Shown in pieces: positions 32,889 through 42,719 of a stretch of DNA of 64,000 nucleotides; the first letter of the stretch is position 1, and the number at the start of each line of letters is the position of its first letter. Below the pieces are notes generated by a model. That model worked only from the letters and a program-made list of their open reading frames with translations, was not told the DNA's origin and searched no databases. Source of the DNA: Bacteroidales bacterium H3 (GTDB lineage Bacteria; Bacteroidota; Bacteroidia; Bacteroidales; Muribaculaceae); assembly GCA_001701135.1 (NCBI GenBank), contig DAAN01000019.1, positions 133,236-197,235 of the forward strand, given 5' to 3'. The position numbers and the translations under genes are program-made.

Positions 32889-34679
32889 ATGAAGCTCCCT
32901 TTCCTCCTGAAATCACTGCTGATCACATCCGCCATAGCCTCCGCATCAATGCTCAGCGCAGCGCCCACCGTGCTTGACCTGCGGCATACCGACTGCGACA
33001 CCACCATCGTGCTCCCCGAAAGTTTCGAGACCGACACCCGCAAGATGATGGAGAACTGGTATCTGGCGAACTACACGGCGCTCGACGCCGATGTGGACCG
33101 CACACCCGACGCCGACGCCACCGACGAAGAAATCATACAGCGCCTCGCCGCCATCCCCACCACAATCGAGCTGCCTTACAACTCGATTGTGCGCGCATAT
33201 ATCGACGCATACACCAAACGCAACCGCCGTCTGGTGGAGAACATGCTCGGCATGAGCCTCTACTATATGCCCATCTTCGAGCAGGCGCTCGAAAATGAAG
33301 GGTTGCCTCAGGAACTTAAATATCTCCCCATCATCGAATCGGCCATGAACCCCGACGCCGTGTCGCGCGCCGGCGCCACCGGCCTGTGGCAACTGATGCT
33401 CCCCACCGCCCGTGGGCTGGGCATGGAGGTGAACACCCTTGTCGACGAGCGCCGCGACCCCGTGGTGTCGTCGCGCGAAGCCGCCCGCTATCTGCGCCAG
33501 CTTTATGAAATCTACAACGACTGGTCGCTGGCCATCGCGGCCTACAACTGCGGCCCCGGCAACGTGAACAAAGCCTTGCGGCGCTGCACCGCCGACAAAA
33601 AGGATTTCTGGTCGGTCTACCCCTATCTGCCTAAAGAGACACGCGGCTATCTGCCCGGCTTCATCGCAGCCACCTATGTGATGAACAACTATAAGCATCA
33701 CAACATATCGCCCGCCCTGGCCAAACGTCCTATAATCACCGATTCGGTCCACGTCAATCGCCGCATCTATTTCCAGCAGATTGCCGACGTGCTGCAGATG
33801 CCCGTCGAGGAGATCAAGGTGCTCAACCCGCAGTATCGTCAGGGGTGCATTCCAGGCGACATCCGCCCCTATTCGCTCGTTCTCCCATCCAATCAGATTT
33901 ATTCATATATCCTCTCGGAGGATGCTATCAGCAACCACAACGCCGACCTCTATGCGCGCCGCTACACCGTGGAGCCGGCCTCGGCCGCCACTGCAGCCGA
34001 AAACGCCGAGGGTGAATGGGTAACCACCGAAAAGGTGATATACCACAAGGTGAAACGCAACGAGTCGATGTCGAAAATCGCGAAGCATTACGGCGTATCG
34101 CTCAGCAGCCTGCGGAGAGCCAACGGAAATATCAGATCGCCCAAACGCGGACAGAAACTCAAGGTGGTCACCACTCAGCGCGTGTTCCGCCCCGCGCCCA
34201 AAGAGGAGACACCCGAGGAAACGCCGCAGCAGATGCCTGAAACCAACGATGTGCAGCTGGCCGACGCATCAACCGGTGCCGACGGATCCGATGCGACAGA
34301 GGCCGCCGACACCAAGGATGTGGAGGCTATAGCCTCCGATGCAGCCGCTGCGTCGACCTCCACCGATGCCGGCACCGTCACCACCGAAGCATCGTCAGAA
34401 GCCACCTCGGCTCATGTAAGCTCGGCATTCAGCAAAAGCAAAGAGAATGCACAAAAAGCTGAAAAAACTGCACAAAAAGCTGAAAAGAGTGCTAAAAGCA
34501 AGAAAAACAAAGAGGCATCAGCCAAGAAATCGAAAAAGACAGTGACCGTGCGCAAGGGCGACTCGCTCGACCGCATAGCCCGCAAAAACGGCACCACAGT
34601 GGCTCAGCTCAAGAAACTCAACGGTCTCTCGGGCCGCAACCCCAAAATACAGCCCGGACAGAAACTCCGCGTGAAATAA
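32889..34679 (+). CDS. mltD: Membrane-bound lytic murein transglycosylase D
   Basis: MltD cuts the MurNAc-GlcNAc bond with anhydro-ring formation. The 596-residue protein has a signal peptide (to about residue 25) and an SLT domain (about 125-290) with the catalytic Glu in YLPIIESAMNP, GATGLWQLMLPTARGLG, and AIAAYNCGPGNV. Two LysM domains follow (about 382-425 and 550-596, each with the x-V-x-x-G/N-D/E-S pattern and GQKLKV-type ends). Between the LysMs is an Ala/Thr/Glu-rich linker with a Lys-rich stretch (KAEKTAQKAEKSAKSKKNKE). It lies 18 bases after the DUF5683 gene. Confidence 0.94.
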   Translation: MKLPFLLKSLLITSAIASASMLSAAPTVLDLRHTDCDTTIVLPESFETDTRKMMENWYLANYTALDADVDRTPDADATDEEIIQRLAAIPTTIELPYNSIVRAYIDAYTKRNRRLVENMLGMSLYYMPIFEQALENEGLPQELKYLPIIESAMNPDAVSRAGATGLWQLMLPTARGLGMEVNTLVDERRDPVVSSREAARYLRQLYEIYNDWSLAIAAYNCGPGNVNKALRRCTADKKDFWSVYPYLPKETRGYLPGFIAATYVMNNYKHHNISPALAKRPIITDSVHVNRRIYFQQIADVLQMPVEEIKVLNPQYRQGCIPGDIRPYSLVLPSNQIYSYILSEDAISNHNADLYARRYTVEPASAATAAENAEGEWVTTEKVIYHKVKRNESMSKIAKHYGVSLSSLRRANGNIRSPKRGQKLKVVTTQRVFRPAPKEETPEETPQQMPETNDVQLADASTGADGSDATEAADTKDVEAIASDAAAASTSTDAGTVTTEASSEATSAHVSSAFSKSKENAQKAEKTAQKAEKSAKSKKNKEASAKKSKKTVTVRKGDSLDRIARKNGTTVAQLKKLNGLSGRNPKIQPGQKLRVK

Positions 34680-34703
34680 CGCCACCTCTCCATCACGCCA
34701 TTA

Positions 34704-34730
34704 CGAGCTTTTTAACATTAAACAAGCTCT
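34704..34730. repeat. Shortened, palindromic copy of the AGAGCTTG repeat
   Basis: CGAGCTTTTTAA, CA, TTAAACAAGCTCT forms a compact hairpin made from both ends of the repeat family. The right half matches the family terminus with a 7-base internal deletion. It lies in the mltD-serB spacer and could act as a weak terminator, though no T-run follows. Confidence 0.65.
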
Positions 34731-34773
34731 AAGCAACCCAACACACGCCCGCCGCATCGAAGCAAATCTCGAA

Positions 34774-36021
34774 ATGGAGCACAAAGACATAGAACTAATT
34801 CTCATCAACATATCGGGTCAGGACAAACCCGGCGTCACCGCCGCGCTCACATCGATCCTCGCCCGCTACAACGCCATGGTGCTTGACATCGGTCAGGCCG
34901 ACATCCATCACACCCTATCGCTCGGCATCCTGTTCCGCACCACACCCCAGATGTCGGGCGACATCATGAAGGATCTGCTGTTCAAAGCCTACGACATGGG
35001 GGTCAAGATCCGGTTCAGCCCCATCTCGATCGAGGAATATGAGAGCTGGGTAAGCCGTCAGGGGAAAAACCGATGGATCATCACCATCCTCGGCCGCCAG
35101 CTCACAGCCCGTCACATCGCCCTGGTATCGGAGGTAATCGCCGACCAGGGACTCAACATCGACGCCATCCAGCGACTCACCGGCCGTCAGCCCCTTAACG
35201 AAGCCGAGTTGCCACGCACCAAAGCCTGCATAGAGTTTTCGGTACGCGGCACACCCGCCAACCGCCAGGAACTGCAGAGCCGCATCATCGAAATCTCCTC
35301 ACGCGAGGGTTTCGACATCTCGCTTCAGGAGGATACCATGTATCGCCGTTGCCGCCGTCTGATCTGCTTCGATATGGATTCCACGCTCATCCAGACCGAG
35401 TGCATCGACCAGCTGGCCGAGCGTGCCGGCGTCGGCGACAAGGTACGCGCCATCACCGAGCGCGCCATGCGTGGCGAGATCGACTTCCGCGAGAGTTTCA
35501 CCGAGCGGGTGGCGCTTCTCAAAGGTCTCGACGTCAGCGTCATGGAGGATATAGCCCGCAACCTCCCCATCACCGAGGGAGTGGAGCGCATGATGGAGGT
35601 GCTGAAACGCGCCGGATTCAAGACGGCCATCCTCTCGGGCGGTTTCACATTCTTTGGCGAATATCTCAAACGGCGCTTCGGATTCGACTATGTTTATGCC
35701 AACGAGCTTGAGGTCGACTCCGACGGACGTCTCACAGGCCGCTATGTGGGCGACATTGTCGACGGAAAACGCAAGGCCGAGCTGTTGCGCCTGATTTCGC
35801 AGGTGGAAAACGTGAACCTCGCCCAGACCATTGCCGTAGGCGACGGCGCCAACGACCTGCCCATGCTTTCAGCCGCCGGTTTAGGCATCGCTTTCCACGC
35901 CAAACCCAAGGTAAAGGAGACCGCAAAACAGTCTATTTCCACTATAGGCATCGACGGCGTGCTCTATTTCTTAGGGTTCAAGGACTCCTATATCGGCTCG
36001 TCGCCGTCGTCAGCACAATAA
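34774..36021 (+). CDS. serB: Phosphoserine phosphatase with N-terminal ACT domains
   Basis: SerB removes phosphate from O-phosphoserine, the last step of serine synthesis. The 415-residue protein has two tandem ACT-like regulatory regions (about residues 8-85 and 95-180), then a HAD phosphatase with the nucleophile motif FDMDSTLIQTE (about 203), ILSGGFTFF (motif II Ser) and VGDGANDLPML (motif IV). The long ACT-containing N-terminus is typical of Bacteroidetes SerB and suggests serine feedback. It is followed by three tandem repeat units and mtaB. Confidence 0.95.
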   Translation: MEHKDIELILINISGQDKPGVTAALTSILARYNAMVLDIGQADIHHTLSLGILFRTTPQMSGDIMKDLLFKAYDMGVKIRFSPISIEEYESWVSRQGKNRWIITILGRQLTARHIALVSEVIADQGLNIDAIQRLTGRQPLNEAELPRTKACIEFSVRGTPANRQELQSRIIEISSREGFDISLQEDTMYRRCRRLICFDMDSTLIQTECIDQLAERAGVGDKVRAITERAMRGEIDFRESFTERVALLKGLDVSVMEDIARNLPITEGVERMMEVLKRAGFKTAILSGGFTFFGEYLKRRFGFDYVYANELEVDSDGRLTGRYVGDIVDGKRKAELLRLISQVENVNLAQTIAVGDGANDLPMLSAAGLGIAFHAKPKVKETAKQSISTIGIDGVLYFLGFKDSYIGSSPSSAQ

Positions 36022-36029
36022 AAGATTTT

Positions 36030-36087
36030 AGAGCCTGCCTAATAAAAAGAGCCTGTTCAACAATAAGAGCTTGTTTAATCATAAATG
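36030..36087. repeat. Three tandem degenerate copies of the AGAGCTTG repeat
   Basis: AGAGCCTGCCTAATAAAA (36030-36047), AGAGCCTGTTCAACAATA (36048-36065) and AGAGCTTGTTTAATCATAAA (from 36066) are consecutive 18-base units. The third closely matches the family consensus and runs into the mtaB start codon (36085). The array fills the serB-mtaB gap. Confidence 0.8.
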
Positions 36088-37449
36088 CCAAAGGCACTGT
36101 ATCACACATTCGGCTGCAAGCTGAATTTCGCAGAAACCTCTTCGGTGGCCTCCCGCTGGGAGAGCCGGGGCGTGACGCGCGCCCTCCGCGGCGAGGTGCC
36201 CGACATCATTTTCATCAACACCTGCTCCGTCACCGGCGAGGCCGACAAAAAATGCCGTCAGGCCGTCCGTTCCTATCATCGGAAATATCCTCAGGCAGCC
36301 ATAGTGCTCACCGGCTGCTATGCGCAGTTGCGCAGCCGCGAGGCAGCGTCGCTGCCCGGAGTGGCAGTGGTGGCGGGCAATGACCGCAAGGATCGTCTCG
36401 AGCAGTTTCTCGACTCATTTTTAGCCGACCCGGCACATGTAACCCGCCATGAGGTGACGCCGGCCAAGGATATACGCTCATTCACTCCCTCATGCTCGCG
36501 CGGCGACCGCACCCGCTATTTCCTCAAAGTGCAGGACGGATGCGACTGCTGGTGCACCTACTGCACAATCCCCGCAGCCCGCGGCCGCAGCCGTTCGGGC
36601 ACTGTGGCGCAGATGGTTGCGCAGGCACAGCAGGCAGCCGACAGCGGGGCACGCGAAATTGTGATAACAGGGGTAAACATAGGCGACTTCGGCCGCAGGC
36701 AGCCCGACGCCCTCGCCGGCGCCCCCTGCGAAACGTTTCTCGACCTGATCAAGGCGCTCGACACCGTGGAGGGCATAGCCCGTTACCGCATCTCATCGAT
36801 CGAACCCGACCTGCTCACCGACGAGATAATCGAGTATTGTGCCCGGTCGCGTGCGTTCATGCCGCATTTCCACATACCGCTGCAATGCGGTTCCGATGCC
36901 GTGCTCAAGCTTATGCGCCGCCGCTACGACACAGCGCTTTTCCGCGACAAAATACTGAAAATAAACAGCCTGATACCCGATGCTTTCATAGGCATCGACC
37001 TTATCTGCGGCGCACGAGGCGAGACCGCAGAGGAATTCATCCGCTCGCGGCAATTCATTGAGTCGTTGCCGATTACGCGCCTCCATATCTTCCCTTACTC
37101 CGAACGTCCCGGCACCCGCGCCCTTGAAATCGCCCATGTGGTGCCGCAGGAGGAGAAGCACCGGCGGGTGGAGGAGATGATCGGGGTGTCGGACCGTCGT
37201 TTTCTGGAGTTTGCCCGGAGATTCACCGGCACGGTGCGCCCCGTATTGCTCGAACACACCCGCGCCGGGCAACCAATGGCCGGTTTCACCGACAACTATC
37301 TGAAAGTGAGGATTCCCGATGCACCGCAATCGCTCGACAACCATATCGCCGACGTGCGTCTTACCGAGATTCTCCCCTTCCGGTCCAACACCGAGGTGGA
37401 GTTTCTCGGCGAAATAGTCAACCCCGAACATAAGAGTCTGAACAAATGA
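36085..37449 (+). CDS. mtaB: tRNA t6A37 methylthiotransferase MtaB
   Basis: MtaB adds a methylthio group to t6A37 in tRNA. The 454-residue protein has the UPF0004 domain cysteines in FGCKLNFAE, NTCSVTGEA and LTGCYAQL, and the radical-SAM cluster motif in CDCWCTYCTIP (about residues 153-163, C-x3-C-x2-C). It also has RISSIEPDLLTDEII, the PLQCGSDAVL segment and a C-terminal TRAM-like domain (about 375-450). Its first codons are preceded by repeat sequence rather than a ribosome site. It overlaps the next gene by 4 bases. Confidence 0.94.
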   Translation: MPKALYHTFGCKLNFAETSSVASRWESRGVTRALRGEVPDIIFINTCSVTGEADKKCRQAVRSYHRKYPQAAIVLTGCYAQLRSREAASLPGVAVVAGNDRKDRLEQFLDSFLADPAHVTRHEVTPAKDIRSFTPSCSRGDRTRYFLKVQDGCDCWCTYCTIPAARGRSRSGTVAQMVAQAQQAADSGAREIVITGVNIGDFGRRQPDALAGAPCETFLDLIKALDTVEGIARYRISSIEPDLLTDEIIEYCARSRAFMPHFHIPLQCGSDAVLKLMRRRYDTALFRDKILKINSLIPDAFIGIDLICGARGETAEEFIRSRQFIESLPITRLHIFPYSERPGTRALEIAHVVPQEEKHRRVEEMIGVSDRRFLEFARRFTGTVRPVLLEHTRAGQPMAGFTDNYLKVRIPDAPQSLDNHIADVRLTEILPFRSNTEVEFLGEIVNPEHKSLNK

Positions 37450-38390
37450 CTGATAACTGGAAATATCGCCCGCTGGGATGGATGGTAAAAGCACTTGCCC
37501 GCCTCCCGTTCAGCGTGCTGTATCTGCTCTCCGATCTCAGTTTCCCGATTGTTTACTACATAGCCCGCTACCGCCTGAAAACCGTGCGGGGCAACCTCGC
37601 TTCATGCTATCCCGACAAATCGCAGAGTCAGCTGCGAGCCATAGAGCGGAAGTTTTACCACAACTTCTGCGACTATGTGGTTGAAACGCTGAAACTGCTG
37701 CACATCACCGACGAGCAGATGCTCGCCCGCATGACATTCTCCAACGTTGAGATTATCGACGACGCCCTTGCCCAAGGGCGCTCCGTAGTGTGCTATTTCG
37801 CCCATATCGGCAATTGGGAATATGCACCTTCGATAATCCTGCACAGCCGCTTCAAACCGCACCAGGGGGTGGAATTCTGCCAGATTTACCGCCCGCTGAA
37901 AAATGAATGGTTCGACCGGCTCATGCTCCGCATCCGCGGACGCTTCGGCGCCGTGTCGCTGCAGAAACGGCTTGCATTCCTCGATCTGCTGCGCTACCGC
38001 AAACAGCATGTGGCCACCGTCACAGGCTTCATGAGCGACCAGAAGCCGAGCCACGGCGATCCGGTGCACGTAGTGAAATTTCTCAACCACCCCACAGCCA
38101 TGATTACCGGCACCGAGACCGTATGCCGCCGCATGGACTCTCTCCCCGTCTACTGGTATGCCACCAAGCCCTCGCGCGGCCATTACCATATCGACGTGAT
38201 GCCTATGACGCCCGATGCAGAGGACTCGCTTACCGCAAACGGCGACAAATCGCCCTACCCGCTCACCGACCTCTACGTACGCATGCTCCAGCGCAACATC
38301 GACGCCGATCCGTCGCTCTGGCTCTGGAGCCACAAACGCTGGAAAAATCCGGTATCGTTTCCCCAAGACACAGAGCCTGATAAAAAATAG
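37446..38390 (+). CDS. Lysophospholipid/lipid A acyltransferase (LpxL/HtrB-like)
   Basis: The 314-residue protein matches the LABLAT family that adds late acyl chains to lipid A or related lipids at the inner membrane. It has an N-terminal hydrophobic helix (FSVLYLLSDLSFPIVYYIA), the catalytic H-x4-E in FAHIGNWEYAP (about residue 119), and a later GFMSDQKPSHGDPV segment. Start overlaps the mtaB stop (ATGA), so the two are coupled. Whether the acceptor is lipid A or an ornithine-type lipid cannot be told. Confidence 0.87.
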   Translation: MTDNWKYRPLGWMVKALARLPFSVLYLLSDLSFPIVYYIARYRLKTVRGNLASCYPDKSQSQLRAIERKFYHNFCDYVVETLKLLHITDEQMLARMTFSNVEIIDDALAQGRSVVCYFAHIGNWEYAPSIILHSRFKPHQGVEFCQIYRPLKNEWFDRLMLRIRGRFGAVSLQKRLAFLDLLRYRKQHVATVTGFMSDQKPSHGDPVHVVKFLNHPTAMITGTETVCRRMDSLPVYWYATKPSRGHYHIDVMPMTPDAEDSLTANGDKSPYPLTDLYVRMLQRNIDADPSLWLWSHKRWKNPVSFPQDTEPDKK

Positions 38391-38396
38391 CCGAAC

Positions 38397-39389
38397 ATGA
38401 AACCTGTAGCTGTAATTATCCTCAACTGGAACGGCGAGAAACTGCTGCGCGAATTTCTCCCCTCGGTCATCGACAACACCGACGCAGCCATTGCCGACGT
38501 GATTGTGGCCGACAACGGGTCGACCGACAGCTCGACGGCTCTCCTTGCACGTGAATTCCCGCAGGTGAAGGTGCTCGCGTTCAAGGAAAATCTGGGATTC
38601 GCGGGGGGCTATAACCGTGCGCTGCGCGACACCGGCTACCGCTACACCGTGCTGCTCAACTCCGATGTGGAGACACCCGCCGGATGGCTGCGGCCGCTCC
38701 ACGATTTCATGGAGGCGCATCCCGAGGCCGGAGGCTGCCAGCCCAAGATATTGGCTTACACCGACAAAAGCCGTTTTGAATATGCCGGAGCCGCCGGCGG
38801 ATATATCGACCGCAACGGTTACCCCTACTGCCGCGGGCGTATTTTTGCCACCGTGGAAGAGGATTGCGGACAATATGACACCCCCGCCGAAGTGTTCTGG
38901 GCCACGGGCGCGGCGCTGATGGTGCGCACCGACCTCTACAATCGGCTCGGAGGCCTCGACGAGCGTTTTTTCGCCCATATGGAGGAGATAGATCTTTGCT
39001 GGCGCATGCAGCTTGCCGGGTGGCAGCTGTGGTGCGTGCCCGCCAGCCACGTGTATCATCTCGGCGGCGGGTCGCTCCCGGCGGATAATCCGCGCAAAAC
39101 CTATCTGAACTTCCGCAACAATCTGTTGTTACTCCATAAGAATCTGCCCGAAGCCGATCTGCGCGCCGCCCTGCTGCGCCGCCGGCTGCTCGACACTGTG
39201 GCGTGGGCCAGATTCATCGTCACCGGCGATTTCGCCAATGCCCGCGCCATCTTAAAGGCTCACCGCGATTTCCGCCTGATGAGACGCAACTACACCTCGC
39301 ATCCGTCAAAAAATCTGCTGCGGGCCGGACGCCCCGACATCCTTACCGCATACTATCTCCGCGGCAAACACAAATATTCAGAACTCTGA
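38397..39389 (+). CDS. GT2 glycosyltransferase, rhamnosyltransferase-like
   Basis: The 330-residue protein has the GT-A start VAVIILNWNGEKLL, VIVADNGSTDSST, the LLNSDVETPAGWL acidic motif (DVE in the DxD place), ATGAALMVRTDLYNRLGGLDERFFAHMEEIDLCWR and a C-terminal hydrophilic part. These are typical of family-2 transferases that build O-antigen or exopolysaccharide. It lies 6 bases after the acyltransferase, a linkage that suggests cell-surface glycolipid work. Donor and acceptor unknown. Confidence 0.88.
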   Translation: MKPVAVIILNWNGEKLLREFLPSVIDNTDAAIADVIVADNGSTDSSTALLAREFPQVKVLAFKENLGFAGGYNRALRDTGYRYTVLLNSDVETPAGWLRPLHDFMEAHPEAGGCQPKILAYTDKSRFEYAGAAGGYIDRNGYPYCRGRIFATVEEDCGQYDTPAEVFWATGAALMVRTDLYNRLGGLDERFFAHMEEIDLCWRMQLAGWQLWCVPASHVYHLGGGSLPADNPRKTYLNFRNNLLLLHKNLPEADLRAALLRRRLLDTVAWARFIVTGDFANARAILKAHRDFRLMRRNYTSHPSKNLLRAGRPDILTAYYLRGKHKYSEL

Positions 39390-39394
39390 CCATC

Positions 39395-41638
39395 ATGCTG
39401 CTACTCAACGCCTCCCCCAATTTCGACAGTCTGATTTCCGATCTGGCGTTTATCCTGCTCCTGGGCGCAGTGGTGACTCTGCTCTTCAAGTGGATCAAGC
39501 AACCGGTGGTGCTCGGCTACATAGTCGCCGGCTTCCTCGCCAGCCCCCATTTCGAACCGCTGCCGTCGGTCACCACTGAGGTCAACATCGAATTCTGGGC
39601 GCAGATAGGCATCATTGTGCTGCTCTTTTCGTTAGGTCTGGAGTTCAGCTTCAAGAAACTGGTCAACACGGGCGGTTCGGCAGTGGTCACAGCCCTGGTG
39701 ATAGTCTCAGGCATGATGCTTACGGGCTATCTTATAGGACGTTTACTCGGTTTCACCACCATCAACTGCCTCTTTCTCGGCGGCATGCTGTCGATGTCGT
39801 CCACCACAATCATCATCAAGGCATTCACCGACCTTGGCCTGCGACAGCGCAAATTCGCCTCGCTGGTGTTTGCCGTGCTTATCATCGAGGATCTTTTTGC
39901 GGTGGTGATGATGGTGATTCTAAGCTCCATAGCCATCAACAACACCGTGGAGGGGGGCGAAATGCTCATGTCGGTGACCAAGCTGCTCTTCTTCCTTGTC
40001 ATCTGGTTTCTTGTCGGCGTGTATGTGCTCCCCTCGTTTCTCAACCGATGCCGCCGGTTTCTCAATAACGAAACCCTGCTGGTGGTGTCGATGGGTCTGT
40101 GCCTCTCCATGGCGGTATTCTCGGTGATGTGCGGATTCTCACTGGCGCTGGGAGCGTTCGTTATGGGTTCGATACTCGCCGGCACAAGCTATGCCGAGCG
40201 CATCGAATCGGTGACCATGCCGGTAAAAGATCTTTTCGGATCGGTGTTTTTCATATCGGTGGGCATGATGGTGCAGCCCGACATACTTGTGCGCTACTGG
40301 TGGCCGATACTGCTGCTTTCGGTGGTGGTCATCGCCGGCATGATACTGTTCGGCACATTCGGCATGCTCGTCACCGGGCAGCCGCTTAAGACAGCCATGG
40401 AATCAGGCTTCTCGCTGACCCAGATCGGCGAATTCGCCTTCATCATCGCCACTCTCGGCATGAGCCTGGGTGTGCTCAATCCCGAGATTTACCCTATTGT
40501 TGTTGCAGTGTCGGTAATCACCACATTCACAACTCCCTACTTCATCAAGATGGCCGACCCGGCCTATGCCCTGGTCGAGCGGCATCTCCCCGCAAAATAT
40601 CACTTCCTGCTGCGGCGCTACACCACCGAGGCATCGCAGAGCGCCGGCAACGAAAACCGCCGCGAATGGGCTGCAATGCTCAAACGCCATCTTTGGCGCA
40701 TATTGCTCTACTCTGTGGTTTTAGTGGCGATCTCGCTGGTAAATTCCACCTATCTGCGCCCCATGCTCGAGGAAATCATGCCCTCGTGGAGCCGTCTGCT
40801 CACCACCGTGATCACATTGACCGTGATGTCGCCATTCCTGCTGGCGCTGCTGCTCCCCCCGACGGCCGACGGGCATAGCCAATCCAAGGCAAACACACGT
40901 TCAAGGGTTCCCCGGGTGGTGCTTGCAGTGCTCCGCATGATCATTGCGCTGGGCTTCATCGTGCATGTGATTTCCGCAAGCTATTCGCTGCGCTCCGCCG
41001 CCCTCATTGGTCTGGGAGTGTTCATCTTACTGATACTTCTGCTCAACCGCCGCCTCAACCGCTCGCTACGCCATATCGAGACGAAATTTCTTGACAACCT
41101 CAACGAGCGGGAACTGCGCCGTTCGGGCAAGAACAACAACATTGTCAGCGACCTGCACCTTGCCTACATGCATGTTGGCTATGCCTGTCCGTTTGTCGGC
41201 GAAAGGCTGAAAGAGAGCAATCTGCGCGGCAACTATGGGGTGGATCTCGTCTCCATCCAGCGCGGCGGCTCAACCATCACCATCCCGTCGGGCGACACCC
41301 GCCTGTTCCCCGGCGACACCGTGGGCGTGATCGGCACCGACGAGCAGATAGAGGCCATCCTCCCTCTGGTCGAAGCCGAGCCGCAGACCACCGAACATGA
41401 TTCGGGCAACTCCGACATCCGCCTGACATCAATACAGTTAAGCGAAACCTCTCCGCTTGTCGGCCGCACCCTCGCTTCGGCCAACGTGCGGCGCACCTAC
41501 AACACCCATGTGGTGGCTCTGCGCCGCGGCGACCGGTTTATCGACCGCCCGGGGTCGCTCCCGCTCCGCGCCGGCGACCGCCTGTGGATTGTTGCGCCCG
41601 ACACCGAGACCACCACTCTCCTCGCCGGCAAAGCCTGA
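39395..41638 (+). CDS. CPA2 cation:proton antiporter with two TrkA-C domains (KefB-like)
   Basis: The 747-residue protein has an N-terminal Na+/H+-exchanger domain of about 12 helices (residues 10-390: GYIVAGFLASPHF, LFSLGLEFSF, GGMLSMSSTTIIIKAF, FALGAFVMGSILAGTSY-like LALGAFVMGSILAG). A second membrane part follows (about 430-570), and two cytosolic TrkA-C domains (about 600-665 and 680-745) end the protein; each contains the GDTVGVIG/GDRLWIVA pattern. No nucleotide-binding TrkA-N domain is seen. I use the ATG at 39395; the frame is open far upstream, inside the preceding gene. Likely K+ or Na+ efflux. Confidence 0.88.
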   Translation: MLLLNASPNFDSLISDLAFILLLGAVVTLLFKWIKQPVVLGYIVAGFLASPHFEPLPSVTTEVNIEFWAQIGIIVLLFSLGLEFSFKKLVNTGGSAVVTALVIVSGMMLTGYLIGRLLGFTTINCLFLGGMLSMSSTTIIIKAFTDLGLRQRKFASLVFAVLIIEDLFAVVMMVILSSIAINNTVEGGEMLMSVTKLLFFLVIWFLVGVYVLPSFLNRCRRFLNNETLLVVSMGLCLSMAVFSVMCGFSLALGAFVMGSILAGTSYAERIESVTMPVKDLFGSVFFISVGMMVQPDILVRYWWPILLLSVVVIAGMILFGTFGMLVTGQPLKTAMESGFSLTQIGEFAFIIATLGMSLGVLNPEIYPIVVAVSVITTFTTPYFIKMADPAYALVERHLPAKYHFLLRRYTTEASQSAGNENRREWAAMLKRHLWRILLYSVVLVAISLVNSTYLRPMLEEIMPSWSRLLTTVITLTVMSPFLLALLLPPTADGHSQSKANTRSRVPRVVLAVLRMIIALGFIVHVISASYSLRSAALIGLGVFILLILLLNRRLNRSLRHIETKFLDNLNERELRRSGKNNNIVSDLHLAYMHVGYACPFVGERLKESNLRGNYGVDLVSIQRGGSTITIPSGDTRLFPGDTVGVIGTDEQIEAILPLVEAEPQTTEHDSGNSDIRLTSIQLSETSPLVGRTLASANVRRTYNTHVVALRRGDRFIDRPGSLPLRAGDRLWIVAPDTETTTLLAGKA

Positions 41639-41680
41639 GGATAATTCTACAGGCGCTGATTCATTAAAAAATAATCGCAC

Positions 41681-42049
41681 TCAATAGGTGCGCAACGGAG
41701 GGAGGAAAGCATTTTTGTGATATTCAATCCGCCTGTTATGCGCATCGCCAATCACCGCCACCACATCAAAACGGGGTGTGAGCGCAATGCGGTTCATACG
41801 GATATAAGCCTCGGCGGCACGGCTCAGAAGCGCCACTTTGCGCGGAGTCATGGCTTCGAGAGGGTCCCGGCGGTCGTCGGTGCGTGTTTTCACCTCCACA
41901 AATGCTATTTCATCTCCACGGGTGGCTATGATGTCGATTTCCAGATGGTTCATGCGCCAGTTGCGCTCCACCACGTTATAACCCTCGGCCACGAGATGGT
42001 CCACCACCTCCTGTTCGCCGAATTTACCAAGGTCGTTGTGCTCTGCCAT
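41681..42049 (-). CDS. yraN: YraN family endonuclease-like protein (UPF0102)
   Basis: The 122-residue protein has the restriction-endonuclease-like core of UPF0102: GEQEVVDHLVAEGYNVVERNWR, then EIDIIATRGDEIAFVEVKTR, with Glu, Asp and EVK residues in the catalytic arrangement, and the C-terminal RFDVVAVIG. Function in the cell is uncertain. It converges with the antiporter gene and diverges from dut. A minus-strand -7-like TAATTTTG lies at 42073-42066, 17 bases upstream of its ATG. Confidence 0.9.
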   Translation of the reverse strand: MAEHNDLGKFGEQEVVDHLVAEGYNVVERNWRMNHLEIDIIATRGDEIAFVEVKTRTDDRRDPLEAMTPRKVALLSRAAEAYIRMNRIALTPRFDVVAVIGDAHNRRIEYHKNAFLPPLRTY

Positions 42050-42138
42050 ATATAGTTGTTTTCAGCAAAATTACCGATTTTTCACCAAACTTTCTCATTA
42101 AAATCGGTTTTAATGGCAGTAATATGCGGGAATTTTAC

Positions 42139-42146
42139 TATTTTTG
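42139..42146 (+). promoter_or_regulatory. -7 box of dut
   Basis: TATTTTTG matches TAnnTTTG and lies 24 bases before the dut ATG. The -33 element is not obvious. Confidence 0.45.
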
Positions 42147-42170
42147 CTTGTTAATAATGTAACTGAACCG

Positions 42171-42686
42171 ATGGACGCAGAAAACCAGTTTTCCCGACAC
42201 GCCGCCGAAGAGTTTGAAATCTCTGTGAAAGAGGCCCTTGACCGAGAGGTGAAAGTCAAAATCATCAATCGCTCGCACCACCCCCTGCCTGCCTATGCCA
42301 CACCGGGCGCCGCAGGCATGGATGTAAGGGCATATCTGCCCGACGGACCTGTGGTGCTCGGAAGCCTCGAACGCGCCCTGATTCCCACCGGGCTGTTCAT
42401 GCAGCTCCCCAGGGGATATGAATGTCAGATACGTCCACGCAGCGGTCTGGCTCTGAAAAAGGGCATCTCGCTGGCAAACACCCCCGGCACTGTCGACTGC
42501 GACTACCGCGGAGAAATCGGCGTGATACTGATCAACCTCTCAAAAGAGCCTTTCACCGTCAACGACGGCGAGCGCATCTGCCAGATGGTGATTTCGCGCT
42601 ATACCCGCGTGGCATGGGAGCAGGTCCGGGAAATCGACGATACGGTCCGCGGCGATGGCGGTTTCGGCCATACAGGCACCAACTGA
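42171..42686 (+). CDS. dut: dUTP diphosphatase
   Basis: Dut hydrolyses dUTP to dUMP and keeps uracil out of DNA. All five trimeric dUTPase motifs are present in the 171-residue product: [42 protein letters not shown] and [13 protein letters not shown] 30-residue N-terminal extension ([20 protein letters not shown]...) is longer than usual. I take the ATG at 42171 since nine further in-frame codons upstream overlap the -7 box. It begins a run of same-strand envelope genes. Confidence 0.95.
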   Translation: MDAENQFSRHAAEEFEISVKEALDREVKVKIINRSHHPLPAYATPGAAGMDVRAYLPDGPVVLGSLERALIPTGLFMQLPRGYECQIRPRSGLALKKGISLANTPGTVDCDYRGEIGVILINLSKEPFTVNDGERICQMVISRYTRVAWEQVREIDDTVRGDGGFGHTGTN

Positions 42687-42719
42687 TCCGTCACTCTCTA
42701 CAAAACGATTTGACAGACA

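Noticed and set aside
37602..39059. Long open frame (485 codons) antisense to the acyltransferase and GT2 genes
   Set aside because: The plus strand encodes two clear enzyme families here. Long antisense frames are expected in GC-rich codon usage with few antisense stops, and the product has no recognisable motif.
39203..39394. 64-codon N-terminal extension of the KefB-like antiporter
   Set aside because: It overlaps the preceding glycosyltransferase gene in another frame and is Arg/His-rich without homology; the ATG at 39395 begins right before the first membrane helix.
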